Assembly (NCBI GenBank): GCA_028752905.1
Contig: JAQNBH010000004.1
Location: 8,498,559 to 8,562,558, forward strand
Direction of reading: 5' to 3'
Origin: Cladorhizidae sp. MBARI D1340-BT2
Taxonomy: Eukaryota; Porifera; Demospongiae; Poecilosclerida; Cladorhizidae
Length of the DNA: 64,000 bases
Part shown: piece after piece, positions 1 through 12,350 of the stretch
Position numbering within the stretch: the first letter of the stretch is position 1
Layout: each line of letters opens with the position of its first letter
Notes under the pieces: model-generated
Seen by the model: the letters and a program-made list of their open reading frames with translations, nothing else
Told to the model about the DNA's origin: nothing
Databases searched by the model: none
Made by a program: the position numbers and the translations under genes

Positions 1-179
1 TAAGGGAGAAAAGTCTGCCTCTGGAAAACTCCCATTAACCTTGTGAGAGGAGGGTTGTGTATGTGCTGGATTGTGTGTTGACAAGATGCATGGTGGTAAG
101 TTTTCTCGGCATTCTGTTTGGTGTAGGATGTATTTTACTCTAAGGAAAGTTATTGGTGGAAGGGAATATGTGGTAATGT

Positions 180-740
180 CGAGTGGTTTTGCAAATCCTG
201 TTTGTAGTGAGTGGTTTTGGTAGGCCTGTACATCCACTCCTGGCTACTATACCAGTTGGGGGACTATTTCGTCGGGTAGATGTAGATGTTTTTAGCTGAG
301 TCTGGAAACAAATCTGTTGTAGTATTTGCCGACTACTTAACAAGGAATTCCCACATACTCTCTGAAACTATCATGAGCCAGAAAGTGTGAGCCGACCTGG
401 CAAAGAAATTTATACGAGGCGTCCAAGAAAGACAATAGCAAGCATATGACAAGAGACCATGACTTTCAGGTAGGAGACAGAGATTATGATCCACATGCCT
501 AAAGCTTCCTCAGAGAAGTCCTGGAAGCTTTCCCAACCTTATCAGAGTCCACAGAGAGTGTTAAGTATTATCCCAACAAATATCATAGCAAAGCTAGTCA
601 ACGACATTGTTGCTGAATCTGATGCTGAATAAATCTTTGTGGCAGTGTACCATGTCCCTCCCTGTGCTGCTGATCTACCCAATATAACCTGGATGGGAAC
701 TAAGAAAGAGAGATACTATAAGAAGAACACTTTGTGTGAT
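180..740 (+). pseudogene. Ty3/gypsy integrase remnant
   Basis: Broken reading frames on the + strand resemble a gypsy integrase. A CKSC-like zinc-binding end (about 195) is followed by PLLATIPVGGLFRR (about 235) and then GNKSVVVFADYLTR (about 305-350), which matches the start of the rve catalytic core. A C-terminal module follows with a GDR motif, HMPKAS (about 498) and DLPNITWMGTKK (about 675). Most of the catalytic core between these parts is missing and several stops and frameshifts are present. No LTRs were found. It is a dead fragment. Confidence 0.65.
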
Positions 741-1532
741 AAACAGTAGTGACTTTAATGTCCAGAGAAGTATCACACTCTCAATGACTGCAAATTCTAT
801 AAACTATTAAATTTCATCCTGTGCTTTGTTATGCATGCATATTTCTTCACCATTATTGTTATGCTAACATTCGAGGATAAACTGTACTTGGCAGGAGGAA
901 TTGTAGTGATGTATTGTCACAGTGATGTATGTGTAGTGCATACATAATGAACTTGACCTCCTATCTGACATGCATGTGATGGTTGCACTTTGATGATGGC
1001 TGTCAGGAAAGTCACAGAGTTACATTTCTGTTTTTTTCTGTGTTTGTTTAATTTTACAGCTTAATAATGAAATACCAGGCATCCACTTCTTTGATTTAGA
1101 AAAGTAGGTCTTATATAATTATACTCTATATATAACCCAATCTTGTTGTGATCTCTCTGTAATAAATTAACTAACAGTGCCAGTGTGCCATATGAAGTAA
1201 ATGAATTTTACTAAGCCGTTTTAGCCGTTCCCCCCCCCCACTTTTTTGTGTAAATGTGAGCAGCAAAGTTTACACGGCAGACAACAATAATTTAGTGGAC
1301 CCTTTACCTGTTTATCATCAGTCTGCAAGTAAATCGTTAAAAGACTGTAATTACCAATATGATTAGCCATAGGTCTAAATCTGTGACAACCAGTACGAGT
1401 TAAACAATTCTCAATTTTTGCCCACTCAGTTTTGCCAACTTCAAATGCAATTGCCTCTTTGAAAGAACCTTTTCATTGTTCCTTGAGATACATAACTACC
1501 CCATGGGATATACATTTTTCCCAAGCCCAATT
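741..1532. other. no gene recognised
   Basis: AT-rich sequence without a convincing exon. It probably belongs to the intron upstream of the GPS exon of the first receptor gene. A homopolymer C run lies near 1231. Confidence 0.5.
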
Positions 1533-2151
1533 TAGTTATAGAAACCTGTGTTTTGTCAGCACAGAGTCAGCAGCTCAGCTCTTTTTTCCATCTAAGTACT
1601 GATGCACCTTTAACAATATACATGATATAGAAACCTGTGTTTTGACAGCGCTCTGAGTCAGCAGCTAGCTCTTTACTGATGCATCTTTAACTATATGAAA
1701 AAGAGGCACTTCAGGCTTAGTTATAGAAACCTGTGTTTTGTCAGCACAGAGTCAGCAGCTCAGCTTTGCCTTCCACTTGCACCTTTAACAATGTATATGA
1801 AAAAGAGGCACTTCTGGATTAGTATTAGAAACCAGTGTTTTGTCAGCACACAGAGTCAGCAGCTCAGTTTTTTGTCCATTTAAGTACTGATGCACCTTTA
1901 ACAATATATATGAAAAAGAGGCACTTCAGGCTTAATTATAGAAACCTGTGTTTTGTCAGCACACAGAGTTAGCAGCTCAGTTTTTTGTCCATTTAAGTAC
2001 TGATGCACCTTTAATAAAAAGAGTCACTCCAGGTTTAGTTATAGAAACCTGTCTTTTGACAGCACAGAGTCAGCAGCTCAGCTCTTTTTTTAAATTTAAG
2101 CACTGATGCACCTTTAACAATATATATATGAAAAGAGGCACCAGGCTTGGT
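1533..2151 (+). repeat. minisatellite, six imperfect ~95-113 bp units
   Basis: Six head-to-tail units begin near 1533, 1628, 1719, 1821, 1933 and 2037. Each carries the sequence TAGAAACCTGTGTTTTG or a close variant, then CAGAGTCAGCAGCTCAG, then GATGCACCTTTAACAATAT and usually GAAAAAGAGGCACTTCAGG. Unit length varies through small indels. It ends about 115 bases before the acceptor of the GPS exon, so it is intronic. Confidence 0.9.
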
Positions 2152-2266
2152 AAAACATAATATCTCTGTAACTCCTCTCTTATCCTATCTGTTATTTATC
2201 TCTTCCCCACCACACCTGTTCATTTCCACTTCTAAATCCTCTCACCCCATACCAACAATATCACAG

Positions 2267-2375
2267 GAATGTCTGGTCATCTAGAGGTTGTAAGTGCAAC
2301 CCAATCTTGTCCAACTCTTCCTTCTCATTCTGTCAGTGCAATCACCTTTCCCACTTTGCCATCTTGCGAAGCAGT
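2267..2375 (+). CDS. GPS exon of adhesion GPCR 1
   Basis: Acceptor AATATCACAG, donor GTAAGT. After one leading base the open frame gives 36 codons, beginning NVWSSRGCKCNP and ending CNHLSHFAILRSS. This is the C-terminal part of a GPS: Trp, the Gly-Cys pair, two further Cys, then His-Leu-Ser at the cleavage point. The exon ends in phase 0 and the TM1 exon starts in phase 0. The exon holding the first GPS cysteine was not found. Confidence 0.85.
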
Positions 2376-5300
2376 GTAAGTGTACTGTCATTCTTGTAGC
2401 TCAGTATGTTAGCTAAAATAATTTTATAGTACTAGACAAATATAGATGTTGAATTTTAACATTTCTGTAACATTTTGTAATTATTATTTATAAGTAAAAT
2501 ATTTATGTCAGGTGATTCTGCACTGAAAATAATAAAAATCTGAAAGTCCACTTTAAGAACTAGCACAAGCCTCTCTAGAAAGGTTACCAGCTATACTCTC
2601 CAGCTTCTCAGTTATGTTTTACCTCGGTACCAAAGATAATCTATAAACTTAGCTGGTACATCACACTTACTCCACTTCATCCTGATGCTGTGATCCTCCA
2701 GACACTACAATAAATTTCTCCAAGTGTCCAGATGTTTCAAATTTTAGCATCAGTGATGACTATGGTGTTAATACAATACATAAAACATATACTATATATA
2801 CCTTGTGAAAAGGTTTCCACACTTAATGTGACAGAGTCGCTTAACTGCTGCAGGCATGAATTCCACTGAATTAATTATCACAAAAACTGGTGATTCCTCC
2901 TCCCAGCTCAACTGCAGCTGCATTTGGGGCATATCACTGGTTCTTTTTGTTGCATGTGCAATACTGAAGGAATTGGCTCCAATTCATGGTACATAGATGC
3001 TTTTAAAGTCCACTAAAGTTCTGCAGACATTCTAGCAGTGCAGCTGGTTGTTCCAACTTGCAATGGCAAACTGAAGCAATTTGGCAACAATTAAGTCACA
3101 TACTATCTCCAAAGGCTATTAATCAGTGATATGCTTACAACTACCAAACAGATGGCATACCTTGGTCTTAGTTCCATCAGCAGTCTACCACAAGTTGGGA
3201 GTGCTGAGTCATATTAGATGATGCACATGACTATGCTTTCTTCTCTGCAACCGCTATACCTTTTGGTAAATGAGAGAAGTAATAGGTTAGACTCAGCAAG
3301 TATTGTTGTTATTTTTGTTATAACTTATTATCATTGTGATAAATCATTACATTCTCTTGAATGTATACCCTCCTTACTTTTACAATGTATTCTGCAACAC
3401 ATTCTCCAAATAAAGTGCTCGCTTTAGGAGTTCTGTGAGTCCCTCCATATTCTGTTGAAATAAGCATAGGACTGCAAAAGGAAATTGTAGGAAATACTAT
3501 CAAAGATGCAGTGTTCGGTTCTATTTTACTATTTCTAGCACCAGTGGCTAGAGGAAGCCTTACTGCATGCAACAACATTTTTCTTTGGGGATAAAACTTG
3601 AGTATATGTTCAAGCACCCTGTTTGGAAAATGAATTCCCTTAAAATTTATTTTCTAAACCGCATGCTTGACCAATGGCCAACTGACAATAAATACTGCCT
3701 CCAAAGGATAGTAATCAGTGATATAGTTACAATTACCAAACAGATGGCATACCTTGGTCTTAGTTCCAACAAGAGTCCATCAACAAGTCTAGAGTGCTGA
3801 GTCATATTAAATGATGACTTCATGACTAGGCTTTCTTCTCTCTAACCACTATGCCTTTTGGTAAAGAGTAGACTCAACAAGTATTGTTGTTATATAGCCA
3901 CTGATTATCACTGTGACAAATTATCAATTAACAGTGAATGGAAAATGAAATGCTTACTGTAGGACAACTATGAGTTGTGCGAGTCCTCATATTCTGTTGG
4001 AATAAGCATAGGACTGCAAAAGAAAATTGTAGGAAATACTATCAAAGATGATGTGCTGGGTTCTATTTTACTATTTTTAGCTTTGTTTTTCCCCATGGGA
4101 CGCTTCAAGTGTACCACTTATACTACTCTATGGTAACTGTGACTTAGAGAAATGACATGATATGAGCATTATTGATAGAGGAATTGTTTATAGACAAGTA
4201 TAGAGGTTACAATAATCTTCTCAATAATCAATAATCAACTTAAAATTGTATTCTCTCGATGTTTCGACTAGCCTTCGTCAGGAATAATGCTCTAGCCTTC
4301 ATCAGGAATAATGACTAGATGCTCTAGCCTTCGTCATGAATAATGACTAGATGTTCTAGCCTTCATCAGGAATAATGAGATGCTAAGATTCATATGAGTA
4401 CATTATATACCGTTAGCCATCTATTCACCACATGCTACGCATTCAGCAAGTGAATTAGCACATGTATCCAGCACGTGTATTGGATGAGAATTATTTTAGT
4501 ATTTAAGCATCCAGGCAAGTCCATTTCACAGTCGCAATTGAACTTCTCTCACTTTGGCGCTAGGCTGATGTGCAATGCATCCTTCACTAGCAGTTCCTTC
4601 TCTCTTCTGGTCTGGTTGAAGAAGGTGGCTTCCTGTCACCACTTTCTACAGCATTTTGATGTTCTTTCACTCAGATCTCCAATCTTCTGATGGTCTCAAC
4701 TATCTAGTATTTTCCCTGAAGGAAACTGCTAATAAACTTGACCTAGACACTATATTTAGAAGTGTTCAAAGATGTTCATGCAAAGATCAAAATGAAGTGC
4801 CAGGCAGCAAGGTGAATTTGCAATAAAATATATCTATTTCAAGGGATGCTTATTTTTTACCTCGAGATAGAAAATCTTATTTGGAGGAAAGAGAAACAGC
4901 AGGTTAAATTTGGCTAGAAATAGACTGGCATTGTACTAGCTGGCATGCCTGGGTCATTATACAAGAGAGGGCTCATCAATGATTACTCTTTACAACATAT
5001 CTGGATTAAGACCCTCTCCACAGAAACAGTCAAATTATTTGCAATAGAAATAAAAGCAAAGCCAACGATGATTATTTTGAATGAAATATGATTTTAGACT
5101 CACTGACCATTTCATATTTTTAACCATCCCTTTAATTTTCTTTGCGTGAATTGCGGACACTCCATAATTCTTTTTATCAGAAGCCTCCAAATTTCATATA
5201 GCTACATGTATACAACTATTCTGTTTTTCAATGACAATAAAAGCTTCAATGAGTAAAAATGTAAAGCTCATTTACTAGATCATGTGCTGTACATGCAAAA

Positions 5301-8300
5301 CAAGTGACTCTTTAGTGATAATTTTATTTTTTGCTGAGTTGTTTGTAGCTGTTCAACTGTTACACAGTCTATGAAAGAGGCAGTAGCAAAAGTTAATAGA
5401 CTGCAAATTGTTCCTACATAAATAATTTTGATTTTACATGAGATTATCTTTTCACAGACACCAATATCAAGAAATTTGACCAACTGGTTTGCAAGATATG
5501 GCCATCCAAAATGAGTGGCCATGGCCATTTTCGTCACCCCCAAAAATGGCGGGCCATAGCATCGATCCAATATCCAATAGGGCTAAAAAAAATGGAAATT
5601 TCACCTTTTCCAGACTAAGTTGCCTCACATACAGATATGAACCAATTTTAAGAGGGTGGGTTAAAATTTCATTTTGGGGTTATGATTTGACATGGAATGA
5701 CTCACATGTACTATCGTCATAGTCATTTTCTTAACTGTACACTAGTGCCAATAAAATAGTCGGCTGCACTATCAAGCTATCAAACAAAAAATCCTTCACC
5801 ATTCTTAGTGAAGATATTTTGACTAAAAAGTAACCTCCTGTAAAACCAGCTGCTATATACTCTTTGCATATTACAGTTAGTATCATGTTTATCATGTATA
5901 CATGCTATGACATTACTGCTTGAGTGTGTAACACTATGGGCCCTTAAGAGTTGAAAACACTTTGTGAATTTATTGAAGACTGCCTTTTATTCGCGTCTAC
6001 TTTCAAAATTATAGTTATATAGGTCCCCTATGTATAATTATTAATTTTTGACTGTACTCTTCTTCAGGGCCTTTTGATAATTACAAAAGTCAACGAAGGT
6101 CTCGCTATCGTTGGTTACATTGGAACAGCATTCTCTATGCTTGGCTTGATTATTATTGGGATTACAATGCTAACGTTCAAGTGAGTATTAAAAAGGTGGA
6201 TTAATTTACCAAAAAAAGAACTTAATTTTCTAACATAAGGTGGCCACTAGCATAGTTATAGCATGTGTTGTGGCACTATAAACAGTTTCTTCACATTCCG
6301 AGGTTTCTGTTCAGCATGCTCCAGCCAGATAGCAACTAACCACAAAGGATATGTGGGGAATATTCTACTCAATAAACCATCAGTAAAATAGCAAGTGGCT
6401 GATATGCAGAGATTGGGAAAAAATATATGGAACAAGAATAATATACCATTCCAGTAACCTAAACTGATACATTTTCCCACTCGTACCTGTTATGAAAACC
6501 AAAAGCGTACATACAGATATTATATGATATTTAATGTAGGTATATATTAAAGGTATGTGTAAAGGTCATTGTTTTTAAAGACAAGTTATCTTATTATGCA
6601 GTCATGTTCTTGTTTTTAAGTAGTCAAAGGATCTGTTGTTTTAGATCAGTTCCTTAACGATGTTGTTTTGTTATAAATCTACCCACATTGTCTCAAATTT
6701 ATCTTAATCCACTTTTGCTTATTTACAGGAAAGTGAGGGATCATCATACAAGCAAGTTCCACATCCAGCTCTCTCTTGCCATATTCTTCATGCTAATAAT
6801 ATTCATAGCTGGAGTGGACATGACAGCAGTAACTGAGTGGTGCATAGTTGTCTCTCTTTTAACACGTTACTTCACATTGGCAGCCATACTGTGGATGTTG
6901 GCCGAGTCTCTTCTCTTGTTCCATAAAGTGGTCTTTGTTTTTAAGCCGGTCACCAAGAAGATGATAATTATTACTTCTCTTTTTTGCTGGTGTAAGTTAA
7001 GGACAACATGTTCCCCCTATCATCATCTTAATCTTTATCCAACACATGTCCCCCCTATCCTCATCTTAATCTTCATCCACAAAAATAGTAATTGATATAT
7101 TTAATGGATGTATGTTATGATTAATAAAATGGGTAGAGGCAAATTGTAATATTATCCTATGTTTATTTCAGTGACTCCCATAGTTCCTGTGGCATTACCT
7201 CTAATTATTTACTTGAAGAATGGCAGCAAAGCTCTCATCATTAGTGATAATTTGTAAGACTTACTTTAACTTCTATATGGTTTTCATGAGTACACTAGTA
7301 TTACCTATATATATTTATCCACTCTGAAAATGGCAGATGGTAAAACCACGCCAACCATCAGTTTAAAATCTACCTAAATTGTGCTTTCGGCCACTTTTTA
7401 TTCCCAAAACACTCACACTGCGCCTTAAATCATTGAGTCAGCTGGCTGATGGGGAAAACATTGAAATTCAATATCCATCTTTGTTTTTCCATTGCTTAAC
7501 TTGCATGCAATAAGTCCATTGTACTACGATTACTAATTTGTTTCCCCATTGACAAAAACACATGAATCAGTAAAACATTATCAACCGTTTGTTATTATGC
7601 AGGTGCTGTACATCATTGCAAAGAAGTGAAAGGATATGATTGTTAACTAAGTAACTATTGCTTGTGTGGAAAGTATAACTGTCTGCCTACTTTGAATGTG
7701 TACTATTACAACCACTAACATGCTATAATGTAAATTAAATTATGTGCTGGCTAAATTAAGATGGCATAACTAGGTAAATTACTTTTATATAGACGTGTGT
7801 GTAGCTATTTTATTAACAAACGTGATAAACAGCTATAAATATGTTCGTTTAAGTGTGTTTATCCCAATCTACCTCTTGAAAAGGGCAGCAAGTCCAATTA
7901 TAGTTGAGCTAAAAACAAAACTAAGCCCAAAAAATTGTGACACTCTATGATGAATAGCTATAACTATTATAGTTGAAACGCTGAGTGAGTAAATTTAAGT
8001 TGATTATTGAGGAAGTCATTGTATCTGCATTATGTCAACTGAGAGTTTAAAATTGAATTGTCAAAAAAGTACCCATGAAATCACAAAGATTTAGATGACC
8101 CTTTACCAACGTCCACAAATACTATACCATTGTTATAATGTTACAGAGTTCTCTAAAAAAATTGTTATACTCTTACCTATATATATTTTTTTAGAGGTAG
8201 CTAATCCAATATATAGCTATATAGATAGATATATTTACGTTTATATTTTACGTGTAACAGTTTTATTTAGGCTTGCAATATTACGGGTTAGAAATGTTCA

Positions 8301-10442
8301 GATGTTTCATCCTACTCTTCTTCAGGATGATATTAAACTGATGACATGAGGTGTGGTGCTTAAATTAACTAGCAGCTATGTCTAAAATAAGTGTATCGCA
8401 TCAGATCAGACAGATGAAGGAAATTGTTTCACATAGCCTTGACAGTTGTGACGTAGCAACCAGGTATGGCTACCATCAGCACTACATCCTCTGGAAGATT
8501 TTGAAACATGAGTGGGATGTACAGCAACCTCTTCAAGAAGCAGTTTACTCCATATTCTAGCTATACCATCTACTCCCACAAGACCATTTAAGACATGCTC
8601 AAGCTCGCCTTGCTTGCAAATGTACTTATGATCTTTCATCCTTCTGAGACAAAAGGAATTCAAGATGGAAGCTATAAGCAGCTGAACCAATGACCAGGCT
8701 GCAAAATAAGAAGCTAACAAGAGTTGTATCGAGATATAAGATTCGTGTTAACTATTTCAAAAAGGGCTAACATAGGGCATAGTTCCTGGTAAATTGTGGC
8801 TAAATGTACAGCTGTGGCCAATCATAACTCAATCATAGTTGCTTCAAAGAATGTTATGAAAAGGTGGCCTATAATGTATTTACATTATATAGCAAGAATT
8901 TATACTGGTGATGCAATTAATAATAATAAGTGTTAAGTACTTCCTATTCATAGTTAGTTATGCCACAGATATTTTGGATATCCTTGATTGGATTATGCAG
9001 GTTTCGATTATTCCTTGGCTAAATATGTCAGATCTGCAATTAATCAAAGGTCTTCTCTATTGCGTAACCTTGCATACGTGAAGTATAACATACCAAGTAT
9101 GTAATGGTTGACCAGATTTTTTAAATTTTTTATCAAGTGACAATAGTGCATACGTTGAGTATCTATGTTTTGTGCGACTATCATCATCCCTTCTATGTCA
9201 GATTTGTAGAACATTATATGTTTCTCCCTCTCCTCATTGTATAATTTGGCGGTCTCACTGCCAATAATAGATTCCCTATTGGCTGCTACTCATATTAACT
9301 TGCAGTGAATACAAAATCTGAGCCATTGTCTGCATAGAAATAATTATACAGAGACCTACAAATGAAACTGATCCTCACCTATTGGTTGCTCCAGCTGGAT
9401 ATCTCTCGGCCATTTCATAGCTGAATCATATTTTAAGATTTGTTATTGAACGGTTAGATTATATATTATAAGCATGCGTATTGTAATGTAGTATTGCATG
9501 CATGTGGGTGCATACTATATTGCTCAAAGATTTACTACCGAGTGATTGAAGGCATGATAAATTTGCTGTGCTCCACCCATCCCTTAATTATTCAGCTTAC
9601 TTCAATGTTCAGCAGTGAAGCATGGATGAGGAAAATAAAATTAAAAAACCCTAATTTTTAAATATTTATTTCATGCCTCAACAAGGCGTAACTAATTAAT
9701 TTTAAGTTCTAGCTTTATCTGTCAGATATTAACAAAAAATAATCTGTTGATCAGCTATCATCATCTCTTAATTCTTTTTTGCAGGTGTCTGCCAAGTAAC
9801 CCTCTTGTTGTTTGGTTGGGTCTCACAGTGCCAATATCTATTATTGTTCTGGTCAACTCTGTGGTATTCATCATAATCATAGTTGTATTAGTTAGACGAA
9901 ACCGACGAAGGTTGTCTCGCGAGAAGAAATCTTTGGTATCAAAAAGAGTCACGCGTATTATGGTCAGTCTGACTGGGATTATGTTCTTATTTGGAATTCC
10001 TTGGGCAATTGGTCCCATCGTCAATGTCAGAAACTTGAGCATACCTGTTGGAGATGTCTTCAATCTCTTCGTTTCTTTTCAAGGTTTCTTCATCTTCGTG
10101 TTCTTCTGCATAAATAGCAAGATTGCACGAAAGTCATGGGGAAAATTGCTGAGCGGCACATATAAGTCATGTTTTCCCAACCGCAGGAGCAAGACTACTA
10201 AAGGAATGTGCAGTAAAAGACAGGCAGCTGGCAGTGCTCCAGCCATGAACTACACACCAAAGAAACCTTTAAGCACCTCTAACAAGAAAAGTTTATGTAA
10301 CACTCCTGTAGAGTTGGAAGATGCTTCGGCTGGCAAGAAAAAACAATCCAATATATATCCTGAACCAGGAAAAAACAAGAACTTATCCAGTGGCAACGCA
10401 TACGAAGGAGAGGCTGATGTAGGAGACATTGCAATCAGATAA
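2267..10442 (+). CDS. adhesion G-protein-coupled receptor, GPS plus seven-helix region (5' incomplete)
   Basis: Five exons (2267-2375, 6068-6180, 6729-6991, 7172-7253, 9785-10442) have consensus AG/GT borders, and every phase agrees, giving about 407 residues. The order is a GPS cleavage motif (WSSRGC, then CQCNHLSHFAIL), TM1 (GLAIVGYIGTAFSMLGLIII), TM2-TM3, TM4, and TM5-TM7. TM7 contains QGFFIFVFF, close to the QGFFIF signature of adhesion receptors. A basic, Ser/Lys-rich tail of about 110 residues ends at TAA. In this family the receptor cleaves itself at HL/S inside the GAIN domain and the new N-terminus acts as a tethered agonist; an HL-S site is present here. The GAIN domain and the N-terminal domains should lie left of the window or in unrecognised exons. 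The ligand is unknown. Confidence 0.9.
3109..4083 (+). repeat. tandem duplication, two diverged ~400-bp copies
   Basis: The stretch 3109-3543 recurs at 3700-4083 about 590 bases downstream. Shared blocks include CAAACAGATGGCATACCTTG, GTGCTGAGTCATATTA, CAGCAAGTATTGTTGTTAT (CAACAAG in copy 2), and AGCATAGGACTGCAAAAG plus GGAAATACTATCAAAGATG. The copies differ by many substitutions and small indels. It lies in the intron between the GPS and TM1 exons. Confidence 0.85.
4250..4385 (+). repeat. short tandem repeat with TAGCCTTCGTCAGGAATAAT core
   Basis: Four irregular copies of a CTAGCCTTC(G/A)TCAGGAATAATG unit follow a sequence resembling the loop side of the hairpin element near 32.6 kb (CTCGATGTTTCGACTAG compared with CTTGATGTTTCGAATAG). 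Confidence 0.75.
4700..6067. other. intron, no exon seen
   Basis: AT-rich sequence between the GPS and TM1 exons of the first receptor. Short open frames on both strands show no recognisable domain. Confidence 0.5.
6068..6180 (+). CDS. TM1 exon of adhesion GPCR 1
   Basis: Acceptor TCTTCTTCAG, donor GTGAGT. It encodes GLLIITKVNEGLAIVGYIG followed by a hydrophobic run through IIIGITML. It ends with two bases of a Lys codon that is completed by the next exon. Confidence 0.88.
6729..6991 (+). CDS. TM2-TM4 exon of adhesion GPCR 1
   Basis: Acceptor TTATTTACAG, donor GTAAGT. It encodes the first intracellular loop (KVRDHHTSKFHIQLSLA), TM2, an extracellular loop with a conserved Cys (EWCIVVSLL), TM3 with LAAILWMLAESLLLF, and the start of TM4 (MIIITSLFCWC). 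The open frame runs beyond the donor only by chance. Confidence 0.9.
7172..7253 (+). CDS. TM4/extracellular loop 2 exon of adhesion GPCR 1
   Basis: Acceptor TTTATTTCAG, donor GTAAGA. Its 82 bases complete TM4 (LTPIVPVALPLIIYL) and enter extracellular loop 2 (SDNLC, the Cys coming from the next exon). It is flanked by short and long introns and is too short to stand out as an open frame. Confidence 0.88.
7254..9784 (+). other. intron of adhesion GPCR 1
   Basis: A 2.5-kb intron between the loop-2 exon and the TM5-TM7 exon. It holds a dispersed repeat around 7975-8066 and short, unsupported open frames on both strands. Confidence 0.7.
7975..8066 (-). repeat. dispersed repeat, diverged relative of the 32.6-kb hairpin element
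   Basis: Read on the minus strand this begins AAACTCTCAGTTGACATAAT and later has CTCAATAATCAACTTAAATTTACTCACTCAGCG. The same blocks in the same order occur at 32579-32650 and 40031-40120. A further partial match with AATCAACTTAAAATTG lies near 4230. Confidence 0.6.
9785..10442 (+). CDS. TM5-TM7 and C-tail exon of adhesion GPCR 1
   Basis: The acceptor TTTTTTGCAG follows a pyrimidine run. It encodes CLPSNPLVVWLGLTV, TM5, a basic third intracellular loop (RRNRRRLSREKKSLVSKRV), TM6 with FGIPWAIG, TM7 with QGFFIFVFFCI, then a hydrophilic tail to the TAA at 10440-10442. The antisense open frame over the same bases is a shadow. Confidence 0.92.
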
Positions 10443-10573
10443 CATGTTTGTCGTTAACATTTTAGTTATTGATGTATTGTTCGTTAATTAGTTAATAGTT
10501 TGATATTTTAGTTATTTGTGTTACAAAATGTATAGAGTGGATGAAATGCCAAACAATAGTAGAGGAAATATTT

Positions 10574-10579
10574 AATAAA
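10574..10579 (+). promoter_or_regulatory. polyadenylation signal of adhesion GPCR 1
   Basis: AATAAA lies 132 bases after the stop codon in AT-rich sequence, a normal place for the cleavage signal of this gene. Confidence 0.5.
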
Positions 10580-11962
10580 TACACCGACTGATAATATTTG
10601 TAAGTAGTGATTATAGCAAAACCTAACTAATGAACAAATGTTATTAAATGTATAATGTTATGGTGTATAATGTTATGGTAAGAAAGTCCAAGAAAATAAC
10701 ATGTTTTATAATTAGAATGGTCCAGAATGATCTTTCTAGAGCAAGGTAAATAAGATAAACATGGTTCAAAATACATTAACACTTGCACAATTTTCTACAT
10801 CAACATTATTTGAGAAGAGGATGTGTCCTTATAATAAATAATGCATAAGCAATAATTATACTAAATGTTTTTAAAGAGATTTAAAAAAAACTGTTGCCAC
10901 CTATTATGCCTAAAGATCATGTCCTTTTGCAACTCTACTTGCTTTTGAGCTATGACAAAACAATTGTCCTATAGGAAGCATTTTGAAAGTGTTACTAGGC
11001 CAACCAATTGCAGATCCACCATAAAATATTTGGAGGGGAAGCTTCTCAAGAAGCCATAAAAGGAGGATCAAGAGATGAATATGTTATGTTATGAGATACA
11101 GTCATTGCATATGAAGATGTACAAGTGAAGTCTCAAATGATTAAAAAACAGTAATTTTTTTGGTGAAAGAGGATTAATTGCTCTCCTCTGCTCTTCATAT
11201 TCCAACAGAATCTTCTTTGAATTGAAATTCAGTTTATGACATTGTTTCAGATCATATCTACGTAGGTCAAATACTATGGGTGATATCTTTACTTGCCAGG
11301 AAGTTATTAAGCTATAAAATGAATATTAACAACTTACCAAGCACTGGTTGTTACATAGCATTAGTTCTCGCTCACAGGTTGGGCAGATTAACAGTTGCTT
11401 TTGCTTGCAGTGGTGCTTTTCTTTTCACTCCCCTGCAGCATACAACACAGAAACACCTCGAGTTTTTAATGTAGCAGAGAGGATAGCCTAGAGAGCACCA
11501 TACTTGTATTCCAGATGGCCGATTATATTGAATGTGTATCATATTCATTGCTTTTATAATTATGTGTATTATTCCGTGCCTGATTGATTGTATGTGGTAC
11601 ATGCAAGGTGAATCGTCTAGCAATAGGTATATACTATCATATGAACAGCCGACAACAATGCACCTCCATTATTATTTTTTTGCTGCCACTTAGTTGACTA
11701 TGAGAGAATGTCATAGCTATTTATCACAGTTGGTACTGGTGAATTTTTTGTTGTTAAATATATCCCTTTTCTTTTAGAGTCACATAATAAAAAACACACC
11801 TTCCTATCTTAGCTCTTCTATATGAAGCCCATCAATTTGAATTCACAAACCAAAAAGACAATTCCCTGCTAGTGGCATTTGTGACAAGGCCTTGACTCTC
11901 TCACTCTTATCAACATGAGACTGCTGAAGTGGCTATCTTCTTCTCATTGGTAGGTTCTCGAC
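10580..11962. other. intergenic, nothing recognised
   Basis: AT-rich sequence between the receptor gene and the first gypsy element. Short open frames on both strands match no known family by eye. Confidence 0.5.
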
Positions 11963-12330
11963 AGACCACCCACAAACAACTACGGGAACTGTGATAGAAT
12001 CTATAAAAGAGAAGAACAGCAAAGAGAAAAAGAGAACTAGAAAGAAAGAAAGCGAACGATTAAGAAAGACAATTAAGCTGAGTAAGTCTATCATCGAATG
12101 AGATAGATTACTAGTGATATTGTGCTTATTGATATATGGTTTTAATGTGCATTTGAGCCATTGTTTTATTGTTCTTTAATTCCTAACAAGCTCTAGTGAG
12201 GGAGTGAGGTTAGTGGTATTGGTCTTACCAAGGTCTTGAGAGCAAGAGGTGTGGTGTATCTAGGTTCTCAGACAAGGGTTTGGCATCATCAGAAACTGCT
12301 AGTGGGGCCACAGGGAGAGAGTTTCTGACA
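11963..12330 (+). repeat. 5' LTR (partial) of GmR1-like element 1
   Basis: Matches 17143-17519 with scattered substitutions and a small insertion in the 3' copy (near 17487). Shared blocks include CCATTGTTTTATTGTTCTTT, CAAGCTCTAGTG and CAGGGAGAGAGTTTCTGAC. It ends TGACA just before the primer-binding site. Confidence 0.85.
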
Positions 12331-12332
12331 TT

Positions 12333-12350
12333 TGGTGGCAGCAGTGGGAT
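12333..12350 (+). other. primer-binding site of element 1
   Basis: TGGTGGCAGCAGTGGGAT begins two bases after the LTR. It is complementary to a tRNA 3' end ATCCCACTGCTGCCACCA, which resembles animal leucine tRNAs. The same sequence stands at the same place in element 2 (19238). Confidence 0.75.

Noticed and set aside
1060..1107. Possible exon after TTTTACAG encoding LNNEIPGIHFF
   Set aside because: Weak donor (GTAGGT), no similarity to GAIN or GPS sequence, and no phase partner found.
9761..10063. Minus-strand frame over the TM5-TM7 exon
   Set aside because: Shadow of the real receptor exon.
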